DNA of 64,000 nucleotides, from the IMG/VR virus record IMGVR_UViG_3300035670_012130, positions 42,126 to 106,125 of that record; one strand, written 5' to 3'. This document shows, one piece after another, positions 25,372 through 38,200 of the stretch (position 1 is the stretch's first letter; each line of letters begins with the position of its first letter). This DNA comes from a virus. The notes beneath the pieces are model-generated. The model was not told the origin of the DNA. It saw only the letters and a list, made by a program, of their open reading frames with translations, and ran no database searches. Position numbers and translations under genes: made by a program.

Positions 25372-28300
25372 ATGCCAGATATTGATTTTATCGAATATGA
25401 TAAAATTTCAATTCAGTCAGATGCTTTTATTACATCTGCAGAATTAAATTGTTATTTTCAATATATACCATCTACAAAAGCTATTTCTTACAATATAAAG
25501 AAAGAGCTTCATACTGCTGGTACAACCACAGATCCTAACGATTATAAAATTCCAGATGTATCTGATAAAATTCTTCCAAGAAAACTTTACAGAATAAATC
25601 CTTTTCATTCAAATTATTCTGAAAATTTAGAACTAAATAAAGTCAATGTTGATCCAGATATCATATATCCTACAAAAATAAAAGAGCAAAAGCAAAAAAA
25701 TATCGATTATAGTGTTTTGGGACTAAATTCTGATCAAATAGAATTTATGATGGCTCTTCAAAATTTAAAATCTCTAAAGTCAGACGATTCTATAAAAAAA
25801 CTTGATATTGAACAATTTGAAGCAATTGATGAAATTGTATCTAATGGTTTTTTCCAATTATATCCAAGATATATGGAAATGCTTACTACAGTTGTATCAG
25901 GTGGTTTTAATCAATTTTTTGAAGACACAGAATCTACTGAGACAATAAATGAGAATGAAGCCCTTGTAAATGATGCTATCAAAAAACTCGGCCTCAATCC
26001 TTCTGAAGTTAGAGTAAAAAAAAAATTTGAAGTAAGGTCTGGTAATTCGAAAAAAGATGAAGTTAATGCGTATCTTCAAGATATATCTTTTTCTAACAAT
26101 GTTGCAAACAACACCAGATCTATAAACAATAATTCAGTATCTAATATAAATCAAATTAATTTACAAAACAATAACAAAATCGATATACAAGTTAGATCAT
26201 CTAGGGTTGTAAATAATCTTAATAGCATCAATAGTACAGATTTCAATTTTATTAATAATACAAATAGAACTGTTAGTCAGCTAGTCACAAACGTAAATAA
26301 ATTTTCTGAATCTGCAAAATTAGATTTTGATAATTTATTTAAATCTATGTTAAAGGACTTGAATCTTACTCCGAATATTGAAAACCAGTATTATAAAATT
26401 GTAAACCAACACAGCAAGAATTTGAGCGTAGAATTTAACAGAATTTTAAATCATTCTGAAAAAACTGTTTATGAGACTAATCTTAAGAATTTGTCATCTT
26501 CATACAATTTTTATAGACATATCGAAAATAGATACAGAGAATTTATCCAAAACTTGAATTTTTTCAATGATACGGTTCAGCAAATTAAACAAACTGAAAT
26601 AAACTTAAAGAATACTTATGAAAATATTCATAGGCACAGTGTGACGCATAAAAATAATCATTACAAAAATATTATTAATTTAACCAAAAATGTTAATTAT
26701 GAATACACTGCCAACGATTATGAATTTCAATATGCAGTTTTAAAGACAATAAAAAATAGCAATCAATATGTTGAAAATAAAATCTCAAAAATTAAGAATG
26801 ATTTAAATATTGCTCAACAAAATATTTCTTTTGTTCATCACAGAATGGTTCATATCCAAGAAAAAACAAGTAATTTTGTAGTAAAAGAAATAAAGAATGT
26901 TCTAAATAATACAGACTACATTGATGAATATTCTAATATTATTGTCAATAAAATAAGCAACATATCTAATAATCAGACAGTAAGAGCATTATTATCATTA
27001 GTCACTAATGAAGAACAATTGAGTAGTATTTACACAGTATTGAGGCAAAGCAATATCAATACTTCTAACATTAAGAATTTAGTTGATGTAATAAACTATT
27101 CTAAAAATAATAATTTTGAAATTACTAAAGTTTCAAGTTCCACAGTAGAGAACATCAAAAGTTTAGTAAGTCTTTCGAAAAATATTGTTGATTTAAATAA
27201 CACTGAAAATAAGATAATTCAGAATGTTGATAAGAATATTGTCAACAAATTATCTTCTATAAATGTCGAAGAGTTTAAATCTTTTGTAAATTTATCTGAA
27301 TCAAAATCTTTCACAAAAATAGCGCAAAGTTATAAAAATATTTCAAATGTTATAGAAAATCTAAATACAATTTCTATAAATCCAAAGATATCTTCAATTC
27401 GTGTTGATCAGAATAAAGTAGATAATTTTAATCAAACAATAAATCAATCTAATATTGGTTTTGTTGTTGAAAAGCTATCAAATTTTAACACGGAAAATAT
27501 TACAGAAAAAATTAATTTACTCAAGAATATCAACATCACACAAGATATTAAAAAAACTGAAAATTTTGTAAGAAAAATTACAAGATTGGCAAGATATAAT
27601 AATGTCAATAAAATTACAGAAAACATTGATGAAATAAGCAATTTACAAAGCAATGTCAACACTGCAGAATTTAAGACAGAAATCCAGAACTTAAAAAATC
27701 TTATCAATGTTTCCAAAAATGTAAATATTTCTAATATTGAAAATTTAAAAGTATCTGAATTAAATCTTGTTTCTGATAACATTGAAAAGTTGAGCAAAAT
27801 TAGTCAGATAAATAACCTAACTCAAGAACAAGTAAATGTTGTCAAGCAGATAAGTCAAATAGAAAATATTAACCAGATTAATAAAATTATTAATCTAACA
27901 AAAACCAATGATATTTCTAATATAAAGTTATCTAATGTCAACCAAATCACAGAAGTTGTTCAGAAGATTTCTAATATTGAAAATAAAGATTTACTAAAAG
28001 TTGTAAATCTAACTAAAACTGTTCAAGAAAGAAAAATTTATAATAGAATTTCAAATCTTGTAAAAAATGTTGAGATTCTGGATACTGTAAATGTCACTCA
28101 AGAAACTGCTCAAAATATCTCTAAAATTTCTAATACTAATAATATCAATCAGATTACTAAAGATTTGAATTTGATTTCGCAAAACTATCAGGAATTCAAG
28201 ACAAGTGTTCAGCAAATAAAGAATATTGCTCAAGTTAAAAATGTTGACCAAATAGTAAAGAATTTGAATTATGTAAACAATATAATTCAAGAAAACAATA

Positions 28301-29292
28301 TTGTCAATCGTGTCAGTAAAATTGACCAAAAAGATTTTATCACTGCCATAAACTTGAGTAAAAATTATATTCAATCGTTTAATAGATTTGAAAGTAAAAT
28401 TAGCAGCATCTCTCAAAGACAAAGAATAAGAGAAACTTTACAAGATATCAACATTACAAATAATGAGATAAATAATTCAACTGTTCAAATTACAAATAAA
28501 ACACAAAAAGTTCAATTGCAAGAGTTTATTCAGAATCTTAATTTGTTGGAGACTGAGAAAAATACAACTATCTTAAATCGTTTTAGTTTTGAGAGTAATA
28601 AAAATAATATTTCTAATTTATTTAATGAACTAAACCTGACACAACAAATCAAGCAAGAAAAGCGAACTGAAAGAGAATTTGCCCGTATATCTAAACGATT
28701 AGATAGGATGAATAAAGAAACTATCAAAGTCCAGGGTAATTCGTACAAAGTTGAACAAAATTTCTTCGATATGATGAATTTTTACAATGAGCAGAAAGTA
28801 ACAAAGACAAGTAAAGACAGAAAGGTGAATAATTTCTTTCAATTGTTGGATGTACTAAATGTTCAGAAAACCACTAACGAAAGAAAAGTTACTCAAAAAA
28901 TTCAGAAAATTGAACAAGTTCAAAACCGTATTGTAAATAACACTTCTCAGATCAAGATCGATGTTTACAAAGAAAAGAAAGATAATTATTACAAGGTAGA
29001 TAATCGTCAAACTTTCACCACAAACAATTATCATCAAGAGAAAGAAGAACAGAAAAAAACAGAAAAGATAGTTGAAAACAAAGTAGAGGAGTTGCTTGTC
29101 AAGAAAATTGAAAATGTAACAAATAATTTAGTGACTAATGTAATCACTAAAAATGAATTCAACACTATCAAAAAAGAAATAATCCAAGAAATTTACAACA
29201 TAGAAATGAAGACAGAAGAACGAATCAAAGAGCTGCGTAAAGAAACCCAGCAGACTGTACAAACTATGTTAGAAAGATTCTTAAGAAGTTAA
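25372..29292 (+). CDS. Asn-rich repetitive helical rod protein (1306 aa)
   Basis: After an ordinary N-terminal region (residues 1-240) the protein becomes extremely rich in Asn, Ile, Lys, Ser and Val, with few Gly, Pro or aromatic residues. Imperfect helical repeats recur from about residue 480 to 1020, for example INQINKIINLTKTNDISNIK and VDQIVKNLNYVNNIIQENNI. Hydrophobic residues fall every 3-4 positions with Asn at helix ends, suggesting a coiled coil or superhelical rod. The end is a charged coiled coil (TEERIKELRKETQQTVQTML). There is no membrane segment. It lies between the tape-measure candidate and the PKD giant. It could be a long tail rod, a whisker or the real tape measure. Confidence 0.6.
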   Translation: MPDIDFIEYDKISIQSDAFITSAELNCYFQYIPSTKAISYNIKKELHTAGTTTDPNDYKIPDVSDKILPRKLYRINPFHSNYSENLELNKVNVDPDIIYPTKIKEQKQKNIDYSVLGLNSDQIEFMMALQNLKSLKSDDSIKKLDIEQFEAIDEIVSNGFFQLYPRYMEMLTTVVSGGFNQFFEDTESTETINENEALVNDAIKKLGLNPSEVRVKKKFEVRSGNSKKDEVNAYLQDISFSNNVANNTRSINNNSVSNINQINLQNNNKIDIQVRSSRVVNNLNSINSTDFNFINNTNRTVSQLVTNVNKFSESAKLDFDNLFKSMLKDLNLTPNIENQYYKIVNQHSKNLSVEFNRILNHSEKTVYETNLKNLSSSYNFYRHIENRYREFIQNLNFFNDTVQQIKQTEINLKNTYENIHRHSVTHKNNHYKNIINLTKNVNYEYTANDYEFQYAVLKTIKNSNQYVENKISKIKNDLNIAQQNISFVHHRMVHIQEKTSNFVVKEIKNVLNNTDYIDEYSNIIVNKISNISNNQTVRALLSLVTNEEQLSSIYTVLRQSNINTSNIKNLVDVINYSKNNNFEITKVSSSTVENIKSLVSLSKNIVDLNNTENKIIQNVDKNIVNKLSSINVEEFKSFVNLSESKSFTKIAQSYKNISNVIENLNTISINPKISSIRVDQNKVDNFNQTINQSNIGFVVEKLSNFNTENITEKINLLKNINITQDIKKTENFVRKITRLARYNNVNKITENIDEISNLQSNVNTAEFKTEIQNLKNLINVSKNVNISNIENLKVSELNLVSDNIEKLSKISQINNLTQEQVNVVKQISQIENINQINKIINLTKTNDISNIKLSNVNQITEVVQKISNIENKDLLKVVNLTKTVQERKIYNRISNLVKNVEILDTVNVTQETAQNISKISNTNNINQITKDLNLISQNYQEFKTSVQQIKNIAQVKNVDQIVKNLNYVNNIIQENNIVNRVSKIDQKDFITAINLSKNYIQSFNRFESKISSISQRQRIRETLQDINITNNEINNSTVQITNKTQKVQLQEFIQNLNLLETEKNTTILNRFSFESNKNNISNLFNELNLTQQIKQEKRTEREFARISKRLDRMNKETIKVQGNSYKVEQNFFDMMNFYNEQKVTKTSKDRKVNNFFQLLDVLNVQKTTNERKVTQKIQKIEQVQNRIVNNTSQIKIDVYKEKKDNYYKVDNRQTFTTNNYHQEKEEQKKTEKIVENKVEELLVKKIENVTNNLVTNVITKNEFNTIKKEIIQEIYNIEMKTEERIKELRKETQQTVQTMLERFLRS

Positions 29293-29294
29293 AA

Positions 29295-32200
29295 ATGGCC
29301 ACTTATAAAATAGATAGATCAAGCAGTTTACAATCAACTGGTAAATTTAAATTTGATTATCAAATTAATGTAATTGGAGATGATTTATTTGCTGGATTTT
29401 CTAATATTTATAATACTATATCAGCTGGAGCATTTCCAAAGTTCACACTAAAAGGTACTACTTTTTCCTTGTATGTTGGCGATACACCACCAAATACTGT
29501 TGGTGGGGATGCTAAGCCAGAAGGACATCCCTGGGCAGACAGAGGAGGATTCTACGGGTTTGGAAATTTTTTAGATAGTGGAAGAAAATTATTAAAAATA
29601 CCAATAACATTTCAAATACAATGTGAAGGCGCTATTTTACTTCCAAATGGCTCTGCTGACAAAGATTATTATGAAACAATAATTTTGTATACTGAACCAT
29701 ATGATTTTATTAATAAACCAAATAAAAGTGCTTCTGGATCTATAGAAGGAGAATTTTTTGTAGGTTTAGGGACAAATGAATTTGTTGACATAGATGAATA
29801 TTATCCTTCAGAAAATTATTTTATAGGATCACCCGTATGTCCTGATAATGAAGATGAATTTTGGAAGAACAAAGATTTAACACAAGAAACTGTTAGACAA
29901 TGGCCTAAATATACGAGTTTGAACTGGTATGAATCAGTAGACCCAAAAACTAAATCATATGTTGGAATAAAAATAAAATTTACTAATCCAAAAGGGCAAT
30001 TAACAACATATACAAAAACTTTTTTGATACAAAATCCTTTATTATTAGATATAGAATCTCAAGATAAAAAATTTATTAATGCTTGGACGACAGTAAGCTC
30101 AAATTCAGGTTATATAAGTATATCAAGTAATATTCCTGTTGATTCTGGAGACCAAGATTTTGTCAAGAAAGAACATTCTCAATGTGATACACAAAATTAT
30201 AATTTGACTGCTTTTCCTGGAGCTTCTGCATCTGATAATCCAAAATGTACAGCCACAATAGATTTAGAGTCTGATCCTCCTAGAAAAGTAACCTTTGAGT
30301 CGAAAACTTTCGATTGGAATAATACACATACTGATCCATTGACTGCATATATAGTTGGTTTTAATTCAGATGGTAAAAACAGAAAAAAGTTTAGAAATAC
30401 AAACAGACTTATACCATTACCTACATATGCGACAATTACAACAAATTCTGGGAATGTTGGATTAATAGAACAAACATACAGATATAATTTTGGATCAATT
30501 CAAGTTAGAGAAGCTGATGGATTGTCAGCTTCTTCTAAAGTAATAGATTTTAATAATCAACAAAAATGGATTTATGGTTTAGTTGACACAGTAAAATCCA
30601 AAGAACCATTAGACGATTTGGAAAGCCCACCAAAAAACTACGATTTTCCTATTAAGTTTGTAAGATCAGCTGATGGCTGTTATGATATTAATGAAACCAA
30701 TAGAGAATTAACTTTAGATAAATATGATTTTCCAGGTTCGGTACCTTTGCCTTTAAGAGGTTGGAAATTCAACTCAATGTCTTTAACACAAAATAAAGAA
30801 TTTATCATTGAAGGCACTGGGAATGTTAGATTTTACAATGGGTCTAAAGGCGAACCTCATTTTTATGGAAATCAAAATCTTTCTGGATATAGATATTTAG
30901 AGATTGAATTAAAATCTTTGGGTCAATTGCAAAGTGGCAATTTGATAATTACAGAAACATCAAAAGGTCCAACATTACAATCAAGTTCAAAAATCGAATC
31001 TACTAAATCTTTTAAAATACAAACAGACTCATCTACATACAAAACATTACGAATTGATCTATGTAATCCTGACAACAAGATAGATAATGTTGATAATCAA
31101 GATTCACCTTACCCAAGACTTAATACATACACTACATCTAAGCCACAAACTACTAGTCCATTTGGATATTTATCTAAAGAAAACAATCCAAAAGACAATT
31201 TTATAATAACCAAGCCTAATATTAATTCTGAATCATTAAATTGGATCACTGATGATATAAAACAAAAAATTAAGAATTCTGGAATTGTGTATCTTACCGA
31301 TTCCAATGATAATACTGTAGATTATTTTGAAGTAAATACAAGTGCATTTCCAAAAACTGGAATTGGTACCAATGTCATATTTGGCAAACCAAGGGTCAAC
31401 AATGGCAAAATTAAATTAGCAAAACCTTGGAATGGAAATATACCAGATATTTCTCGTAAAGAATTATTTGTCTATATAGTAAAAAATGACCTTACAAATG
31501 GCAAAACAATAGATGATTTATTAAATCGAAGTTCTGATGGCACTTATCCTGATGAATTTGAAGTATATGACTTTGACCCAGGTTTACCAGATATTTCAGA
31601 AGTAGTTTCTAAGACAACTTTTGATTTTACCGATGGTGCTGGAATTATTTATATAAATCCAATACCTTCTTATGAAAACAATCAAATAACACCTTATGAT
31701 GGAATTGAAGTTGAAGATAAAACTAAAAACTTAGTAAAATCATACAAAATTGTCGATTATGTAAATGATATTGCAAATACTGGAAAAGCTTATTTTACAG
31801 TACAAATTCCTAATGATTACAATACAAATAACAAGTTTTCTATAGGTTCAACAATAAAATTAAAATTTTTAGATAATTTTTCAGATGACAGATTCAATAG
31901 TATAATTGTGAAATTTAATAAAGTAGAAAAATATCAAAATTTTTACAGAGCACAAATTGAGTATGCTAAGTTAGACAAAAATAGCCCACCTGATTATGAA
32001 GGCATACCAAAACTCAAGAACAATCAAACTTTCATTTTATCAGCAAATGCACCAATCATTACAGTCAAGCCAGTAAGACTAGTAGAAAAAACTTTCCCAA
32101 TTAGTACTATCTTAAATACTAACTTGATTGCAAATTCACCATCTGGTCCCGAAATTAATGCTATTGATGATGCTCCTGAAGATGAAGCTTCTAACGGTCC

Positions 32201-35200
32201 TTATTATGGTATTTCTAGAATATCAAAAATTGAAATTGATAATGAACAATTGGTATTGGGACAGGCAAAATTAATTCGAAATAATTCTTTGAGTAACTTT
32301 GTCGCATCTGGAAACAATAATACTTTTGTTGAAAAAACCAAATACCAAGCTTCAAGCACATCTGAAACTCAGTATTACACAAGAAGATTTTGGCAACAAA
32401 ACACTGATGGAAGGGATGAAGAAGAAGGCGATATAACTTGGCAAAATATTATCACATCTAATTTAGATTACTGGACTTTGTCTCCAAAATCTATATCAGG
32501 TTTGTGTGATGATATTACAAAGATTGATTCTTATGTCAATCCAAGGTGGTTAGATCCAAATAATTCTGAAGCAAAAATTATAAGACATCCAGGATGGCAA
32601 GCTAAAAAATTTGATAAAAGCTATCCTACAGATCCAATTACTGGAAATAGAATATATGGAAATAAGTTAGATCCAGAATATTTAAATTCAGATACAGGCT
32701 ATGCTACTTGGGTTTATGGTAATGGACTTTTAGCATTGCCTAGTGGTAAAAACAGTGGCTCTGGAACTTCATATGTCAATGCAATAAATATTTCTTTTAA
32801 TGATTTACAAACAATTTTAGCACAAACTATCTTCCATAGAATTAATGGAAATTTTCCACCAGGTAAACCAGATTTATTTGGGAATTCTTCTTTAAGAAAT
32901 GAAGATGGAACAGTTCAAGAATCTACATTGCATTTGCGTGGGGGTTTTATTGCAAGAGGACCAGGATATGGACTAATCCTACCTCCTCAAAAAAGTACCG
33001 CTGACAACTTAAGAAAAGCAAACTTAATTGAAGTTTCATCAAAACTAAATAAAGGATCATCTGAATCTGATGCAAAGGGTTATTTTGAAACTGGTTCTGT
33101 TTATGGGAAAAATAAAATTGACCATTATATAGAATTAGAAAAGTCCAAAAACTTTACAACGCCATCGGATTTTAGAAGTTCTACACGAAATTTTTCTCAA
33201 GCAAAAAGAGAACGAGCAGCTTATAAGGGTGGAAAACAAAGTGTTGCTACAAATATTTCTGCTTGTGAATCAGGTTTTGAAAAATCTATAGTAATAGCAT
33301 ATACCATCCCTACTACAAAGCCTGGTGAAGAAAATCAAACAGCAATCATTCAAACTGATTCATTCTTCACTCAACAATATGAAAAGTATCCTGTTGGATA
33401 TAATACAATTACTGGTTCTGGAGTAACAATCAAGGGTGAATTTCCATTTGTATTAGGCTCAGAAACGCATATAAATCAAGCATTTAGAGTAAATACTTTT
33501 TTATTGACTGAAAGAAACTCAAATACAAAAGCTACAAGTTCTCACGATTACGAATCCTTAATTGCTGCAAATACCGATATGAGAAATAAACTTTCTTGGT
33601 ATCCATTTATTGACGGACAATCAAAGATAGATGCAAATTTTTCTACTCTATCGAAAGCTTTTAAGGGAACGAAATATAATTCTTATGCAATTTCAGATCA
33701 AGCCCCTCAATTATTTAATGTAGGTTATGCTGATCCTGGTGCAATTGTTTTTAGATCAATCTCTTTAAGTACCACTAATATTAATGCTCCAGTCACTGAT
33801 AAAACAATTTTTATTGATGGTGTTGCTCCAACATATATTTCTGATTTTAGATTGATAGAACCAATCACATCATCTGGAATTGCATATTCATCATTTCCAA
33901 CAGTGGCACAAATATCTTCTAGAGAATATATTGTCGCTTATTCAATGAATGCAAATCCAAGGCAGATTAATTTTAAGATAATTTCAAATTATCAAGCACA
34001 AAATAAAAATACGCTTTTTGATTTGGATGCTCTTACTGGAAATACTCTGTCTGACCAATATAATATCTATGGATTAACTTCTGATTATGATGAAAGATTA
34101 GGATTACATAGATCAGTATTTTGGTGCAATGGTGGAATTTATTATTTTGAATATGCACTTTCATCTAGTAATTTGGGGCAAAAAAGATCTGATAAATTAC
34201 ATCTAATTAAAGGTAAGTTAGATGAAGCTCTAGTTACAGAATTAAGTAACAGAAACAATATTGTCACTTATTATGATGCTAATAGTGAACTCAACGCTGA
34301 AGTGCCCAAACAAAAACCTGCCTTAATTACTTGCAAAAAACAAGAGTATAATGGAAAAGTTTTTGTAGCTTATGATACGGGCAAATGTTATATAGAAGCA
34401 GTTTTATTTCATCCTTTTTCAAAGATATTAGGTACTAGAAAGTTTGACATTGAATGTGTTAATGATTCAGGTTCAAATTTAAAAGATACAACCCCAATAG
34501 CAGATATTCAAGCAGATCCTACAAGCGGACAATCAGCATTATTAGTAAACTTTTTGTCAACAAATTCGTATGATCCTGGTGGTAGTACTCTTACTTATGC
34601 TTGGAACTTTGGTGATGAAACTCAATCTACTGAAGAAAATCCATCACATACTTTTGTAAATAATACAACAACACCAATTGAATTCAAGGTAACTCTTATC
34701 GTTACGAACACAAGTGGTGTAAGTAGTGATCCAGCTACAATCACAATTACAGTAAATCCAGCTCCAGTAAATAATCTTTCTCCACAAGCTAAATTTTCTG
34801 CAACACCTACTTCTGGGGATGTAATCTTAACTGTTTCATTCTCAGACCAATCTAACCCAGCAAACGATGGTTCTTTCATACAGATATATGAATGGGATTT
34901 TGGAGATGGAAACACAGCAATCAAATTTGATAACGTGCCATTTACCTATGATTACACAAAAGTAGGTTCATTCACTCCAACTCTTTTTGTCAAAGATAAT
35001 TTAGCAAGATTGTCAAGCAAATATTTTGGTCCTACAATCAATGTGAATGGTGTACCTAACAATCCACCATCACCAGATTTTAAGTGGGCTCAAACATCAT
35101 TTACACCAACATTAAAAGTGCAGTTTACGGACACTTCTAGTGATGTTGAAGGTTCTTTAGTTGCTTGGCATTGGGATTTTGGAGATAGTCAAACCGCCGA

Positions 35201-38200
35201 TGTGCAGAATCCAGAGCACATATATGCTTCTGCTGGCACATATCTAGTAGTTCTTACTGTGACAGATTCTGGAGGATTGAAAGAATCAGTTGCAATTCAA
35301 ATTACTGTAGTTCCACCAGGTAATAATCCACCTATAGCTAACTTCTCATTTTCACAACAGAATAGAAAATTGGTTATTGACTTTGTTGATACGTCTTTAG
35401 ATACAGATGGAACAATAACTACTTGGAATTGGAATTTTGGTGATAATTCTACTGACACTGTGCAAAATCCATCTCACACTTATTTGTCAGCTGGAACATA
35501 TCAAGTTACTCTTACGGTCACTGACAATGGCGGAAAATCAGGTTCTATAACAAAAAATGTAATTGTCAATCCATTAATTAATCAATCACCAACTATTTCA
35601 AATATTACAGGTACCCAGACAAGCTTCAAACCTTTAATTGGTAAATTTACTGAAACATCTTCTGACCCTGATGGATTTATAACTAAATGGGATTGGAATT
35701 TTGGAGATGGTCATACATTCTCAACTACAGATTCTGCGCTCAAGAATCCATCAAATACTTATTTATTCCCGGGCACATATACAGTTTCTTTAACAGTTAC
35801 TGATGATGGCTTGCCTGATGGAACAAATAAAAAAACTGCAACTTCATCAATTCAATTTGTTGTTGAACCACCTCCAGCTAATCAACCACCTGTAGCTTTG
35901 TTTACAGTTGATGCTAATAATGTTTTGGCGCCAGCAACAATCTTGTTTACAGATCTGTCTACTGATTCAGACGGGCAAATAATAAGTTGGCTTTGGGAGT
36001 TTGAGTCTGGAAGCACTTTATTCTACAATTCTCAAACATATCAGAAAACCGTATCTCATACTTTCACAAGATCAGGTACTTATCCAATTAGATTGACTGT
36101 AACCGATGATGGCAATTTAAAGAACACATATATTTTAGATGTAGTAGTTAAAAATAATGCTCCGGTTGCAATAATTTCAGCTTTTCCAAATCCAGTATTG
36201 TCTAAAACCCAAGTAAATTTCTTTGGAAATACTTCTTATGATTCTGACGGAAATATCACAAAATATGCTTGGAACTTTGGTGATGGTACAGTTATATCTC
36301 AAGGAAGAACAACTGAATCTCATACATATCTTAAACCAGGAACATATCAAGCTTCACTAACTGTCACTGATAATACAGGCGACAGTTCAACAGCCAATTT
36401 GTTGATCAATGTTGCTAATAGAAATCCTGTAGCGAGAATAACTTACACCACTTTGACTGTAAAAGCACCAGGAAGTCTAACATTCAACGGAGATACTTCC
36501 ACAGACGAAGATGGAATAATAGCTTCTTATAGTTGGAGTGTAGCTGGTTCCGTTGTTGCATCAACTCCTAACACAACAATCAATTTTGCTACAGAAGGGA
36601 CATATGTAGTTTCCCTCACTGTAACTGATGATTTTGGCGCTACTAACACTTCAAGCTTTTCAGTTAGTGTTACCCCACCTGACAATATACTACCACTTGC
36701 TGTTCTTTCAGTAGATAAAAATTCTGGAGTGATAAATGATACATTTGTTTTTAATGTATCGGAATCAAGAGACCCAGACGGTTCTATCATTTTGTATCAA
36801 TTGGATTTTGGTGATGGCACTTCTACACAGTTTGTAAATTCTGCACCAATTTCTCACGTTTATAAAACAGTAGGTTCTTACACAGCTAAATTAACTGTAA
36901 CTGACAATAGGAATGGAATCAGCTTAGAAACTACCAATTCTATCAAAATTATCACTATCAATAATCAACCTCCTGTAGCAAGTTTTTCATATAGTCCTGT
37001 AGGCGCATTTACATTTGATCCTATTACATTCACAGATAATTCAAGTGATCCAGAAAATGCTTTATCTAGATGGTCCTGGGATTATGGCGATGGAACTAAT
37101 TTTACAACCACCGATCCATTGCAAAAAAACCCAACCAAGTCTTACAATAAAGGCAACAGAAATTACACTGTATCTCTTACTGTGTATGATAACTTTGGAT
37201 TATCAAATACAATATCTCAAATTGTAAGCATAAATAATAGAAAACCATTTGCTGTAATTTCAACTAACAGCACCCCAAGAAATAATGTAATTACAGGTAT
37301 TGCTCCATTCACTGTAATATTTGATTCAAATTCTTATGATCTTGATGGCACAGTTGTAAATTATGAATGGTATATAAATGGTTTAGTAGGAACACCTTTT
37401 ACTACCAAATCTTTCACTTATACTTTCAGTACAGCAAGATTCACTCCATATTCTGTGACATTAAGAGTACAAGATGATGATGGTGTTTGGAGTGACTTGA
37501 CCAATATTGGTGTGAAAGTAAATGCTCCAAACGTTCCACCAGTTGCAGTTATATCAGCGAACCCTCAATCAAATACAAGTTTTGCTCCGATTTCTGTAAC
37601 TTTCTCTGCTGCTGGAAGTTATGATCCTGATAATATCGGAGGACCATTAATTTATTCTTGGGATTTTGGAAATGGAAATGTTTCAGATCAAACTATTGCT
37701 GCAACAACTTATAATAATCCAGGAACATACAAAGTTTATCTTACTGTTACAGATAATTTAGGTGCAACAAATACTGCAACTCTTGATTATATTGTCAAAA
37801 ATAATAAACCAGTGGCATTATTGGATACATTACCATCTGGAATAGTATCAATAAGAGTAAACACACCTATAGTTTTTACTTCTTCTGGAAGTTATGATTC
37901 TGATGCAAATCAATTCATCAATGGATATAAATGGCTGAAAGATGGTATCAATCAAAATTCTAATACTCCAACTTTTGAAACATCATTTGATAGTATAGGC
38001 AATCACACAATTACTTTAAGTGTGTTTGATAATTTAGGTTTGGAATCTAATACAGTTAACAAAACTATATTTGTATTCCAAGATCCTGCACCTCCACCAC
38101 CAAATCAAAACCCAATAGCAATACTAGGAAATGAGCCTAGTGTTTCAGGATACATTGAACTTAAGGTAGGAGACAGTTTTACTTTCAATGGCTCTAATTC

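Noticed and set aside
27444-29037. Open frames on the minus strand inside the Asn-rich gene
   Set aside because: They are hydrophobic mirror images of the repetitive coding strand and have no ribosome sites or family resemblance.
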